Assembly (NCBI RefSeq): GCF_051020985.1
Contig: NW_027475141.1
Span: forward strand, 496,001 to 560,000
Length of the DNA stretch: 64,000 nt
Source of the DNA: Nomia melanderi
Taxonomy: Eukaryota; Arthropoda; Insecta; Hymenoptera; Halictidae
Direction: 5' to 3'
In this document: in pieces, positions 24,600-37,350 of the stretch
How the letters are laid out: each line of letters opens with the position of its first letter
How positions within the stretch are numbered: position 1 is the stretch's first letter
Translations under genes and position numbers: made by a program
The notes under the pieces: model-generated
What the model was told of the DNA's origin: nothing
The model's input: the letters and a program-made list of their open reading frames with translations, nothing else
Databases searched by the model: none

Positions 24600-26853
24600 C
24601 CAGGTATATATTGGATTTTTCCCTGACCCTGAGTGTCCGACCACATGAGACGGTGGTTTTCTCGGCCCGTGGTGGTACGAGGTCGTTCCCGCTGCACAGA
24701 TTCATGCGCCAGGGCCTCCTACAGAAAATGCAGTTTGATTTATTGCGCTATCTGTAATAGCACCCGAGATATCACTAGATATATATGGGATTTCCCCTGA
24801 CCCTGACAGTCCGGCCCCATGAGACGGTAGTTTCCTCGGCCCCTGGTGGTCCGCGGTCGATCCCGCTGCACAGATTCATGCGCCAGGGCCTCCTACAGAC
24901 AATGCACTTTGATTCATTGCGCTATCTGCAATAGCACCCGAGATATCACCAGATATATATTGGATTTTCCCCTGACCCTGATTTTCCGGCCCCATGTGTC
25001 GGTGGTTTTGTCGGCCACTGGTGGTCCGAGGTCGATCCCCCTGCACAGATTCATGCGCCAGGGCCTCCTACAGAAAATGCAGTTTGATTTATTGCGCTAT
25101 CTGTAATAGCACCCAGAATATCACTAGATATATATTGGATTTCCCCTGACCCTGACAGTCCGGCCCCATGAGACGGTAGTTTTCTCGGCCCCTGGTGGTC
25201 CGAGGTCGATCCGGCTGCACAGATTCATGCGCCAGGGCCTCCTGCAGACAATGCACTTTGGTTTATTATGCTATCTCTAATGGCACCCTTGATATCACCA
25301 GATATATATTGGATTTTTCCCTGACCCAGACAGTCCGGCCCCATGAGACGGTGATTTTCTCTGCCACTGGTGGTCCGAGGTCGATCCCGCTGCACAGATT
25401 CATGCGCCAGGGCCTCCTACAGACAATGCACTTTGATTTATTGCGCTACCTGTAATACCACCCGAGATATCACCAGATATATATTCAATTTTTCCCCGAC
25501 CCTGAGTGTCCGGCCCCATGTGTCGGTGGTTTTCTCGGCCCCTGGTATTCCGAGGTCGATCCCGCTGCACAGATTCATGCGCCAGGGCCTCCTACAGAAA
25601 ATGCAGTTTGATTTATTGCGCTATCTGTAATAGCACCCGAGATATCACCAGATATATATTGGATTTTTCCCTGACCCTGAGTGTCCGACTCCATGAGACG
25701 GTGGTTTTCTCGGCCCCATATGGTCCGAGGTCGATCCCGCTGCACAGATTCATGCGCCAGGGCCGCCTGCAGATAATTCACTTTGGTTTAGTGCGCTATC
25801 TGTAAGGGCACCCGAGATATCACCAGATATATATTGAATTTTTCCCCGACCCTGAGTGTCCGGCCCCATGTATCGGTGGTTTTCTCGGCCCCTGGTATTC
25901 CGAGGTCGGTCCCGCTGCACAGATTCATGCGACAGGGCCTCCTACAGACAATGCCCTTTGATTTATTGCGCTATCTGTAATAGCACCCGAGATATCACCA
26001 GATATATATTGGATTTTTCCCTGACCCTGAGTGTCCGACCCCATGAGACGGTGGTTTTCTCGGCCCCTGGTGGTCCGAGGTCGTTCTCGCTGCACAGATT
26101 TATGCGCCAGGGCCGCCTGCAGATAATTCACTTTTGTTTAGTGCGCTATCTGTAACAGCACCCTAGATATCCCCAGATATATATTGAATTTTTCCCCGAC
26201 CCTGAGCGTCCGGCCCCATGTGTCGGTGGTTTTCTCGGCCCCTGGTATTCCGAGGTCGATCCCGCTGCACAGATTCATGCGCCAGGGCCTCCTACAGAAA
26301 ATGCAGTTTGATTTATTGCGCTATCTGTAATAGCACCCGAGATATCACTAGATATATATTGGATTTTCCCCTGACCCTAATTGTCCGGCCCCATGTGTCG
26401 GTGGTTTTCTCGGCCCCTGGTGGTCCGAGGTCGATCCCGCTGCACAGATTCATGCGCCAGGGCCTCCTACAGAAAATGCAGTTTGATTTATTGCGCTATC
26501 TGTAATAGAACCCGAGATATCACTAGATATATATTGGATTTCCACTGACCCTGACAGTCCGGCCCCACGAGACGGTAGTTTTCTCGGCCCCTGGTGGTCC
26601 GAGGTCGATCCCGCTGCACAGATTCATGCGCCAGGGCCGCCTGCAGATAATTCACTTTGGTTTAGTGCGCTATCTGTAAGGGCACCCGAGATATCACCAG
26701 ATATATATTGAATTTTTCTCCGACCCTGAGTGTCCGGCCCCATGTATCGGTGGTTTTCTCGGCCCCTGGTATTCCGAGGTCGATCCCGCTGCACAGATTC
26801 ATGCGACAGGGCCTCCTACAGACAATGCCCTATGATTTATTGCGCTATCTGTA
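24600..26853 (+). repeat. Domain II 2.25-kb block, copy 1
   Basis: Matches 28272-30700. The left part is offset 3,672 bp, the part after about 25484 is offset 3,847 bp, a difference of exactly one monomer. Shared markers: 'gtccgaccacatgag', 'cactagatatatatggg', 'gattttccggccccatg', 'ttgatatcaccag', 'cctggtattccgagg' and 'agtgcgctatctgtaaggg'. It begins where 'gtcgatcccgctgcac' and 'gtccgacccc' variants replace those of domain I. Confidence 0.87.
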
Positions 26854-28271
26854 ACAGCACCCGAGATATCCCCAGATATATATCGAATTTTTCGCCGACC
26901 CTGAGTGTCCGGCCCCATGTGTCGGTGGTTTTCTCGGTCCCTGGTGGTCCGAGGTCGATCCCGCTGCACAGATTCATGCGCCAGGGCCGCCTGCAGATAA
27001 TTCACTTTGGTTTAGTGCGCTATCTGTAAGGGCACCCGAGATATCACCCGATATATATTGAATTTTTCCCCGACCCTGAGTGTCCGGCCCCATGTATCGG
27101 TGGTTTTCTGGGCCCCTGGTGGTCCGAGGTCGATCCCGCTGCACAGATTCATGCGACAGGGCCTCCTACAGACAATGCCCTTTGATTTATTGCGCTATCT
27201 GTAATAGCACCCGAGATATCACCAGATATATATTGGATTTTTCCCTGACCCTGAGTGTCCGACCCCATGAGACGGTGGTTTTCTCGGCCCCTGGTGGTCG
27301 GAGGTCGTTCTCGCTGCACAGATTTATGCACCAGGGCCGCCTGCAGATAATTCACTTTGGTTTAGTGCGCTATCTGTAACAGCACCCGAGATATCCCCAG
27401 ATATATATTGAATTTTTCCCCGACCCTGAGTGTCCGGCCCCATGTGTCGGTGGTTTTCTCGGCCCCTGGTATTCCGAGGTCGATCCCGCTGCACAGATTC
27501 ATGCGCCAGGGCCTCCTACAGACAATACACTTTGATTTATTGCGCTATCTGTAATAGCACCCGAGATATCACCACATATATATTGGATATTTCCCTGACC
27601 CTGAGTGTCCGGCCCCATGAGACGGTAGTTTTCTCGGCCCCTGGTGGTCCGCGGTCGATCCCGCTGCACAGATTCATGCGCCAGGGCCTCCTACAGACAA
27701 TGCAATTTGATTCATTGCGCTATCTGGAATAGCACCCGAGATATCACCAGATATATATTGGATTTTTCCCTGACCCTGAGTGTCCGACCCCATGAGACGG
27801 TGGTTTTCTCGGCCCCTGGTGGTCCGAGGTCGTTCTCGCTGCACAGATTTATGCGCCAGGGCTGCCTGCAGATAATTCACTTTGGTTTAGTGCGCTATCT
27901 GTAACAGCACCCGAGATATCCCCAGATATATATCGAATTTTTCCCCGACCCTGAGTGTCCGGCCCCATGTGTCGGTGGTTTTCTCGGTCCCTGGTGGTCC
28001 GAGGTCGATCCCGCTGCACAGATTCATGCGCCAGGGCCTCCTACAGACAATGCACTTTGATTTATTGCATTATCTGTAATAGCACCCGAGATATCACCAG
28101 ATATATATTGGACTTTTCCCTGACCCTGACAGTTCGGCCCCATGAGACGGTGATTTTCTCGGCCCCTGGTGGTCCGAGGTCGTTCCCGCTGCACAGATTC
28201 TTGCGCCACGGCCTCCTACAGACAATGCACTTTGATTTAATGCGCTATCTGGAATAGCAACCGAGATATCA
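26854..28271 (+). repeat. Domain II monomers between block copies
   Basis: Eight monomers of the same subfamilies as the flanking block ('gaatttttcgccgacc', 'gtatcggtgg', 'gtcgttctcgctgcac') without a counterpart in equivalent order. Includes a 'gttcggccccatgagacgg' monomer and one ending 'ctggaatagcaaccgag'. No non-satellite sequence is present. Confidence 0.7.
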
Positions 28272-30700
28272 CCAGGTATATATTGGATTTTTCCCTGACC
28301 CTGAGTGTCCGACCACATGAGACGGTGGTTTTCTCGGCCCCTGGTGGTACGAGGTCGTTCCCGCTGCACAGATTCATGCGCCAGGGCCTCCTACAGAAAA
28401 TGCAGTTTGATTTATTGCGGTATCTGTAATAGCACCCGAGATATCACTAGATATATATGGGATTTCCCCTGACCCTGACAGTCCGGCCCCATGAGACGGT
28501 AGTTTCCTCGGCCCCTGGTGGTCCGCGGTCGATCCCGCTGCACAGATTCATGCGCCAGGGCCTCCTACAGACAATGCACTTTGATTCATTGCGCTATCTG
28601 CAATAGCACCCGAGATATCACCAGATATATATTGGATTTTCCCCTGACCCTGATTTTCCGGCCCCATGTGTCGGTGGTTTTGTCGGCCACTGGTGGTCCG
28701 AGGTCGATCCCCCTGCACAGATTCATGCGCCAGGGCCTCCTACAGAAAATGCAGTTTGATTTATTGCGCTATCTGTAATAGCACCCAGAATATCACTAGA
28801 TATATATTGGATTTCCCCTGACCCTGACAGTCCGGCCCCATGAGACGGTAGTTTTCTCGGCCCCTGGTGGTCCGAGGTCGATCCGGCTGCACAGATTCAT
28901 GCGCCAGGGCCTCCTGCAGACAATGCACTTTGGTTTATTATGCTATCTCTAATGGCACCCTTGATATCACCAGATATATATTGGATTTTTCCCTGACCCA
29001 GACAGTCCGGCCCCATGAGACGGTGATTTTCTCTGCCACTGGTGGTCCGAGGTCGATCCCGCTGCACAGATTCATGCGCCAGGGCCTCCTACAGACAATG
29101 CACTTTGATTTATTGCGCTACCTGTAATACCACCCGAGATATCACCAGATATATATTGGATTTTTCCCTGACCCTGAGTGTCCGACCCCATGAGACGGTG
29201 GTTTTCTCGGCCCCTGGTGGTCCGAGGTCGTTCTCGCTGCACAGATTTATGCGCCAGGGCCGCCTGCAGATAATTCACTTTTGTTTAGTGCGCTATCTGT
29301 AACAGCACCCTAGATATCCCCAGATATATATTGAATTTTTCCCCGACCCTGAGTGTCCGGCCCCATGTGTCGGTGGTTTTCTCGGCCCCTGGTATTCCGA
29401 GGTCGATCCCGCTGCACAGATTCATGCGCCAGGGCCTCCTACAGAAAATGCAGTTTGATTTATTGCGCTATCTGTAATAGCACCCGAGATATCACCAGAT
29501 ATATATTGGATTTTTCCCTGACCCTGAGTGTCCGACTCCATGAGACGGTGGTTTTCTCGGCCCCATGTGGTCCGAGGTCGATCCCGCTGCACAGATTCAT
29601 GCGCCAGGGCCGCCTGCAGATAATTCACTTTGGTTTAGTGCGCTATCTGTAAGGGCACCCGAGATATCACCAGATATATATTGAATTTTTCCCCGACCCT
29701 GAGTGTCCGGCCCCATGTATCGGTGGTTTTCTCGGCCCCTGGTATTCCGAGGTCGGTCCCGCTGCACAGATTCATGCGACAGTGCCTCCTACAGACAATG
29801 CCCTTTGATTTATTGCGCTATCTGTAATAGCACCCGAGATATCACCAGATATATATTGGATTTTTCCCTGACCCTGAGTGTCCGACCCCATGAGACGGTG
29901 GTTTTCTCGGCCCCTGGTGGTCCGAGGTCGTTCTCGCTGCACAGATTTATGCGCCAGGGCCGCCTGCAGATAATTCACTTTTGTTTAGTGCGCTATCTGT
30001 AACAGCACCCTAGATATCCCCAGATATATATTGAATTTTTCCCCGACCCTGAGCGTCCGGCCCCATGTGTCGGTGGTTTTCTCGGCCCCTGGTATTCCGA
30101 GGTCGATCCCGCTGCACAGATTCATGCGCCAGGGCCTCCTACAGAAAATGCAGTTTGATTTATTGCGCTATCTGTAATAGCACCCGAGATATCACTAGAT
30201 ATATATTGGATTTTCCCCTGACCCTAATTGTCCGGCCCCATGTGTCGGTGGTTTTCTCGGCCCCTGGTGGTCCGAGGTCGATCCCGCTGCACAGATTCAT
30301 GCGCCAGGGCCTCCTACAGAAAATGCAGTTTGATTTATTGCGCTATCTGTAATAGAACCCGAGATATCACTAGATATATATTGGATTTCCACTGACCCTG
30401 ACAGTCCGGCCCCACGAGACGGTAGTTTTCTCGGCCCCTGGTGGTCCGAGGTCGATCCCGCTGCACAGATTCATGCGCCAGGGCCGCCTGCAGATAATTC
30501 AGTTTGGTTTAGTGCGCTATCTGTAAGGGCACCCGGGATATCACCAGATATATATTGAATTTTTCCCCGACCCTGAGTGTCCGGCCCCATGTATCGGTGG
30601 TTTTCTCGGCCCCTGGTATTCCGAGGTCGATCCCGCTGCACAGATTCATGCGACAGGGCCTCCTACAGACAATGCCCTATGATTTATTGCGCTATCTGTA
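28272..30700 (+). repeat. Domain II block, copy 2, with inserted monomer
   Basis: Second copy of 24600-26853, one monomer longer. The additional monomer occupies roughly 29156-29330 and resembles the 'gtccgaccccatgagac' / 'gtcgttctcgctgcac' / 'cacttttgtttagtg' monomer found later in the same block, so it probably arose by exchange with that neighbour. The copies separate near 26854 and 30701. Confidence 0.85.
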
Positions 30701-31850
30701 ATAGCACCCGAGATATCACCAGATATATATTGGATTTTTCCCTGACCCTGAGTGTCCGACCCCATGAGACGGTGGTTTTCTCGGCCCCTGGTGGTCCGTG
30801 GTCGTTCTCGCTGCACAGATTTATGCGCCAGGGCCGCCTGCAGATAATTCACTTTGGTTTAGTGCGCTATCTGTAACAGCACCCGAGATATCCGCAGATA
30901 TATATTGAATTTTTCCCCGACTCTGAGTGTCCGGCCCCATGTGTCGGTGGTTTTCTCTGCCCCTGGTGGTACGAGGTCGATCCCGCTGCACAGATTCCTG
31001 CGCCAGGGCCTCCTACAGACAATGCACTTTGATTTATTGCGCTATCTGGAATAGCACCCGAGATATCACCAGATATATATTGGATTTTTCCCTGACCCTG
31101 AGTGTCCGACCCCATGAGACGGTGGTTTTCTCGGCCCCTGGTGGTACGAGGTCGTTCCCGCTGCACAGATTCATGCGCCAGGGCCTCCTACAGAAAATGC
31201 AATTTGATTTATTGCGCTATCTGTAATAGCACCCGAGATATCACTAGATATATATGGGATTTCCCCTGACCCTGACAGTCCGGCCCCATGAGACGGTAGT
31301 TTTCTCGGCTCCTGGTGGTCCGCGGTCGATCCCGCTGCACAGATTCATGCGCCAGGGCCTCCTACAGACAATGCAGTTTGATTTATTGCGCTATCTGTAA
31401 TAGCACCCGAGATATCACTAGATATATATTGGATTTCCCCTGACCCTGACAGTCCGGCCCCATGAGACGGTAGTTTTCTCGGCCCCTGGTGGTCCGAGGT
31501 CGATCCGGCTGCACAGATTCATGCGCCAGGGCCTCCTGCAGACAATGCACTTTGGATTATTATGCTATCTCTAATCGCACCCTTGATATCTCCAGATATA
31601 TATTGGATTTTTCCCTGACCCTGAGTGTCCGGCACCATGAGACGGTAGTTTTCTCGGCCCCTGGTGGTCCGAGGTCGTTCCCGCTGCACAGATTCATGTT
31701 CCAGGGCCTCCTGCAGATAATTCACTTTGGTTTATTGCGCTATCTCTAATAGCACCCGAGATATCACCAGATATATATTGGATTTTTCCCTGACCCTGAG
31801 TGTCCGACTCCATGAGACGGTGGTTTTCTCGGCCCCATGTGGTCCGAGGT

Positions 31851-32769
31851 CGTTCCCGCTGCACAGATTCATGCGCCAAGGCCTCGTGCAGACAAGTCAC
31901 CTTGGTTTATTATGCTATATCTAATAGCACCCGAGATATCACCAGATTTATATTGGATTTTCCCCTGACCCTGAATGTCCGGCCCCACCAGACGGTAGTT
32001 TTCTCGGCCCCTGGTGGTCCGAGGTCGATCCCGCTGCACAGATTCATGCGCCAGGGCCGCCTGCAGATAATTCACTTTGGTTTAGTGCGCTATCTGTAAG
32101 GGCACCCGAGATATCACCAGATATATATGGAATTTTTCCCCGACCCTGAGTGTCCGGCCCCATGTATCGGTGGTTTTCTCGGCCCCTGGTATTCCGAGGT
32201 CGATCCCGCTGCACAGATTCATGCGCCAGCGCCTCCTACAGAAAATGCAGTTTGATTTATTGCGCTATCTGTAATAGCACCCGAGATATCACTAGATATA
32301 TATGGGATTTCCCCTGACCCTGACAGTCCGGCCCCATGAGACGGTAGTTTTCTCGGCCCCTGGTGGTCCGAGGTCGATCCGGCTGCACAGATTCATGCGC
32401 CAGGGCCTCCTGCAGACAATGCACTTTGATTTATTGCGCTATCTGTAATAGCACCCGAGATATCAGCAGATATATATTGGATTTTTCCCTGACCCTGAGT
32501 GTCCGACCCCATGAGACGGTGGTTTTCTCGGCCCCTGGTGGTCCGAGGTCGTTCCCGCTGCACAGATTCATGCGCCAGGGCCTCCTGCAGACAATACACT
32601 TTGATTTATTGCGCTATCTGTAATAGCAGCCGAGATATCACCAGATTTATATTGGATTTTTCCCTGACCCTGTGTGTCCGACCCCATGAGACGGTGGTTT
32701 TCTCGGCCCCTGGTGGTGCGAGGCCGTTCCCGCAGCACAGATTCATGCGCCAGGGCGTCCTGCAGACAA
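31851..32769 (+). repeat. 0.92-kb long-range duplication, copy 1
   Basis: This segment recurs at 40238-41156, 8,387 bp away, with the same five monomer variants: 'gccaaggcctcgtgcagac', 'ccccaccagacggtag', 'gccagcgcctcctacag', 'gatccggctgcacag' and 'gcgaggccgttcccgc'. The right end is sharp: 'gacaatgcac' here against 'gacaattcac' in the partner. Confidence 0.85.
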
Positions 32770-33131
32770 TGCACTTTGATTTATTTCGCTATGTCTAATA
32801 GCACCCGAGATATCACCAGATATATATTGGATTTTCCCCTGACCCTGAATGTCCGGCCCCACCAGACGGTAGTTTTCTCGGCCCCTGGTGGTCCGAGGTC
32901 GATCCCGCTGCACAGATTCATGCGCCAGGGCCGCCTGCAGATAATTCACTTTGGTTTAGTGCGCTATCTGTAAGGGCACCCGAGATATCACCAGATATAT
33001 ATTGAATTTTTCGCCGACCCTGAGTGTCCGGCCCCATGTATCGGTGGTTTTCTCGGCCCCTGGTATTCCGAGGTCGGCCCCGCTGCACAGATTCATGCGA
33101 CAGGGCCTCCTACAGACAATGCCCTTTGATT

Positions 33132-34878
33132 TATTGCGCTATCTGTAATAGCACCCGAGATATCACCAGATATATATTGGATTTTCCCCTGACCCTAATT
33201 GTCCGGCCCCATGTGTCGGTGGTTTTCTCGGTCCCTGGTGGTCCGAGGTCGATCCCGCTGCACAGATTCATGCGCCAGGGCCTCCTACAGAAAATGCCCT
33301 TTGATTTATTGCGCTATCTGTAATAGCACCCGAGATATCACCAGATATATATTGGATTTTTCCCTGACCCTGAGTGTCCGACCCCATGAGACGTTGGTTT
33401 TCTCGGCCCCTGGTGGTCCGAGGTCGTTCTCGCTGCACAGATTTATGCGCCAGGGCCGCCTGCAGATAATTCACTTTGGTTTAGTGCGCTATCTGTAACA
33501 GCACCCTAGATATCCCCAGATATATATTGAATTTTTCCCCGACCCTGAGTGTCCGGCCCCATGTGTCGGTGGTTTTCTCGGCCCCTGGTATTCCGAGGTC
33601 GATCCCGCTGCACAGATTCATGCGCCAGGGCCTCCTACAGAAAATGCAGTTTGATTTATTGCGCCATCTGTAATAGCACCCGAGATATCACTAGATATAT
33701 ATGGGATTTCCCCTGACCCTGACAGTCCGGCCCCATGAGACGGTAGTTTTCTCGGCCCCTGGTGGTCCGCGGTCGATCCCGCTGCACAGATTCATGCGCC
33801 AGGGCCTCCTACAGACAATGCACTTTGATTCATTGCGCTATCTGTAATAGCACCCGAGATATCACCAGATATATATTGGATTTTCCCCTGACCCTAATTG
33901 TCCGGCCCCATGTGTCGGTGGTTTTCTCGGCCCCTGGTGGTCCGAGGTCGATCCCGCTGCACAGATTCATGCGCCAGGGCCTCCTACAGAAAATGCAGTT
34001 TGATTTATTGCGCTATCTGTAATAGAACCCGAGATATCACTAGATATATATTGGATTTCCACTGACCCTGACAGTCCGGCCCCACGAGACGGTAGTTTTC
34101 TCGGCCCCTGGTGGTCCGAGGTCGATCCCGCTGCACAGATTCATGCGCCAGGGCCGCCTGCAGATAATTCACTTTGGTTTAGTGCGCTATCTGTAAGGGC
34201 ACCCGAGATATCACCAGATATGTATTGAATTTTTCCCCGACCCTGAGTGTCCGGCCCCATGTATCGGTGGTTTTCTCGGCCCCTGGTATTCCGAGGTCGA
34301 TCCCGCTGCACAGATTCATGCGACAGGGCCTCCTACAGACAATGCCCTATGATTTATTGCGCTATCTGTAATTGCACCCGAGATATCACCAGATATATAT
34401 TGGATTTTTCCCTGACCCTGAGTGTCCGACCCCATGAGACGGTGGTTTTCTCGGCCCCTGGTGGTCCGTGGTCGTTCTCGCTGCACAGATTTATGCGCCA
34501 GGGCCGCCTGCAGATAATTCACTTTGGTTTAGTGCGCTATCTGTAACAGCACCCGAGATATCCCCAGATATATATTGAATTTTTCCCCGACCCTGAGTGT
34601 CCGGCCCCATGTGTCGGTGGTTTTCTCTGCCCCTGGTGGTACGAGGTCGATCCCACTGCACAGATTCCTGCGCCAGGGCCTCCTACAGAAAATGCAGTTT
34701 GATTTATTGCGCTATCTGTAATAGCACCCGAGATATCACTAGATATATATGGGATTTCCCCTGACCCTGACAGTCCGGCCCCATGAGACGGTAGTTTTCT
34801 CGGCCCCTGGTGGTCCGCGGTCGATCCCGCTGCACAGATTCATGCGCCAGGGCCTCCTACAGACAATGCACTTTGATT
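33132..34878 (+). repeat. 10-monomer HOR (1,747 bp), copy 1
   Basis: The unit repeats at +1,747 bp (ten monomers minus 3 bp, owing to short 'ggatttcccctgacc' and 'ggatttccactgacc' monomers). Markers: 'gaccctaattgtccgg', 'gagacgttggttttc', 'cgccatctgtaatag', 'ccccacgagacggtag' and 'gatatgtattgaat'. The last monomer, from about 34689, matches the next unit only at +1,921 bp because of a monomer insertion there. Confidence 0.85.
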
Positions 34879-36799
34879 CATTGCGCTATCTGTAATAGCA
34901 CCCGAGATATCACCAGATATATATTGGATTTTCCCCTGACCCTAATTGTCCGGCCCGATGTGTCGGTGGTTTTCTCGGTCCCTGGTGGTCCGAGGTCGAT
35001 CCCGCTGCACAGATTCATGCGCCAGGGCCTCCTACAGAAAATGCCCTTTGATTTATTGCGCTATCTGTAATAGCACCCGAGATATCACCAGATATATATT
35101 GGATTTTTCCCTGACCCTGAGTGTCCGACCCCATGAGACGTTGGTTTTCTCGGCCCCTGGTGGTCCGAGGTCGTTCTCGCTGCACAGATTTATGCGCCAG
35201 GGCCGCCTGCAGATAATTCACTTTGGTTTAGTGCGCTATCTGTAACAGCACCCTAGATATCCCCAGATATATATTGAATTTTTCCCCGACCCTGAGTGTC
35301 CGGCCCCATGTGTCGGTGGTTTTCTCGGCCCCTGGTATTCCGAGGTCGATCCCGCTGCACAGATTCATGCGCCAGGGCCTCCTACAGAAAATGCAGTTTG
35401 ATTTATTGCGCCATCTGTAATAGCACCCGAGATATCACTAGATATATATGGGATTTCCCCTGACCCTGACAGTCCGGCCCCATGAGACGGTAGTTTTCTC
35501 GGCCCCTGGTGGTCCGCGGTCGATCCTGCTGCACAGATTCATGCGCCAGGGCCTCCTACAGACAATGCACTTTGATTCATTGCGCTATCTGTAATAGCAC
35601 CCGAGATATCACCAGATATATATTGGATTTTCCCCTGACCCTAATTGTCCGGCCCCATGTGTCGGTGGTTTTCTCGGCCCCTGGTGGCCCGAGGTCGATC
35701 CCGCTGCACAGATTCATGCGCCATGGCCTCCTACAGAAAATGCAGTTTGATTTATTGCGCTATCTGTAATAGAACCCGAGATATCACTAGATATATATTG
35801 GATTTCCACTGACCCTGACAGTCCGGCCCCACGAGACGGTAGTTTTCTCGGCCCCTGGTGGTCCGAGGTCGATCCCGCTGCACAGATTCATGCGCCAGGG
35901 CCGCCTGCAGATAATTCACTTTGGTTTAGTGCGCTATCTGTAAGGGCACCCGAGATATCACCAGATATGTATTGAATTTTTCCCCGACCCTGAGTGTCCG
36001 GCCCCATGTATCGGTGGTTTTCTCGGCCCCTGGTATTCCGAGGTCGATCCCGCTGCACAGATTCATGCGACAGGGCCTCCTACAGACAATGCCCTATGAT
36101 TTATTGCGCTATCTGTAATTGCACCCGAGATATCACCAGATATATATTGGATTTTTCCCTGACCCTGAGTGTCCGACCCCATGAGACGGTGGTTTTCTCG
36201 GCCCCTGGTGGTCCGTGGTCGTTCTCGCTGCACAGATTTATGCGCCAGGGCGCCTGCAGATAATTCACTTTGGTTTAGTGCGCTATCTGTAACAGCACCC
36301 GAGATATCCCCAGATATATATTGAATTTTTCCCCGACCCTGAGTGTCCGGCCCCATGTGTCGGTGGTTTTCTCTGCCCCTGGTGGTACGAGGTCGATCCC
36401 ACTGCACAGATTCCTGCGCCAGGGCCTCCTACAGACAATGCACTTTGATTTATTGCGCTATCTGGAATAGCACCCGAGATATCACCAGATATATATTGGA
36501 TTTTTCCCTGACCCTGAGTGTCCGACCCCATGAGACGGTGGTTTTCTCGGCCCCTGGTGGTACGAGGTCGTTCCCGCTGCACAGATTCATGCGCCAGGGC
36601 CTCCTACAGAAAATGCAGTTTGATTTATTGCGCTATCTGTAATAGCACCCGAGATATCACTAGATATATATGGGATTTCCCCTGACCCTGACAGTCCGGC
36701 CCCATGAGACGGTAGTTTTCTCGGCCCCTGGTGGTCCGCGGTCGATCCCGCTGCACAGATTCATGCGCCAGGGCCTCCTACAGACAATGCACTTTGATT
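34879..36799 (+). repeat. 10-monomer HOR, copy 2 (11 monomers)
   Basis: Follows copy 1 in order, then carries one additional monomer at about 36435-36609 ('ctggaatagcacccgag', 'ggtggtacgaggtcg') before resuming the unit. It has a private one-base deletion near 36250 ('ccagggcgcctgcag' instead of 'ccagggccgcctgcag') and a private 'cggcccgatgtg' change near 34957. Confidence 0.84.
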
Positions 36800-37350
36800 C
36801 ATTGCGCTATCTGTAATAGCACCCGAGATATCACCAGATATATATTGGATTTTCCCCTGACCCTAATTGTCCGGCCCCATGTGTCGGTGGTTTTCTCGGC
36901 CCCTGGTGGTCCGAGGTCGATCCCGCTGCACAGATTCATGCGCCAGGGCCTCCTACAGAAAATGCAGTTTGATTTATTGCGCTATCTGTAATAGAACCCG
37001 AGATATCACTAGATATATATTGGATTTCCACTGACCCTGACAGTCCGGCCCCACGAGACGGTAGTTTTCTCGGCCCCTGGTGGTCCGAGGTCGATCCCGC
37101 TGCACAGATTCATGCGCCAGGGCCGCCTGCAGATAATTCACTTTGGTTTAGTGCGCTATCTGTAAGGGCACCCGAGATATCACCAGATATGTATTGAATT
37201 TTTCCCCGACCCTGAGTGTCCGGCCCCATGTATCGGTGGTTTTCTCGGCCCCTGGTATTCCGAGGTCGATCCCGCCGCACAGATTCATGCGACAGGGCCT
37301 CCTACAGACAATGCCCTATGATTTATTGCGCTATCTGTAATAGCACCCGA
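36800..37350 (+). repeat. 10-monomer HOR, shifted partial copy 3
   Basis: Continues the unit order ('gattcattgcgc', 'gaccctaattgtccgg', 'ccccacgagacggtag', 'gatatgtattgaat') but skips monomers, so that it aligns to the preceding copy at 1,222 bp (seven monomers) instead of 1,747 bp. It therefore records a three-monomer deletion or an out-of-register exchange. Confidence 0.75.
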
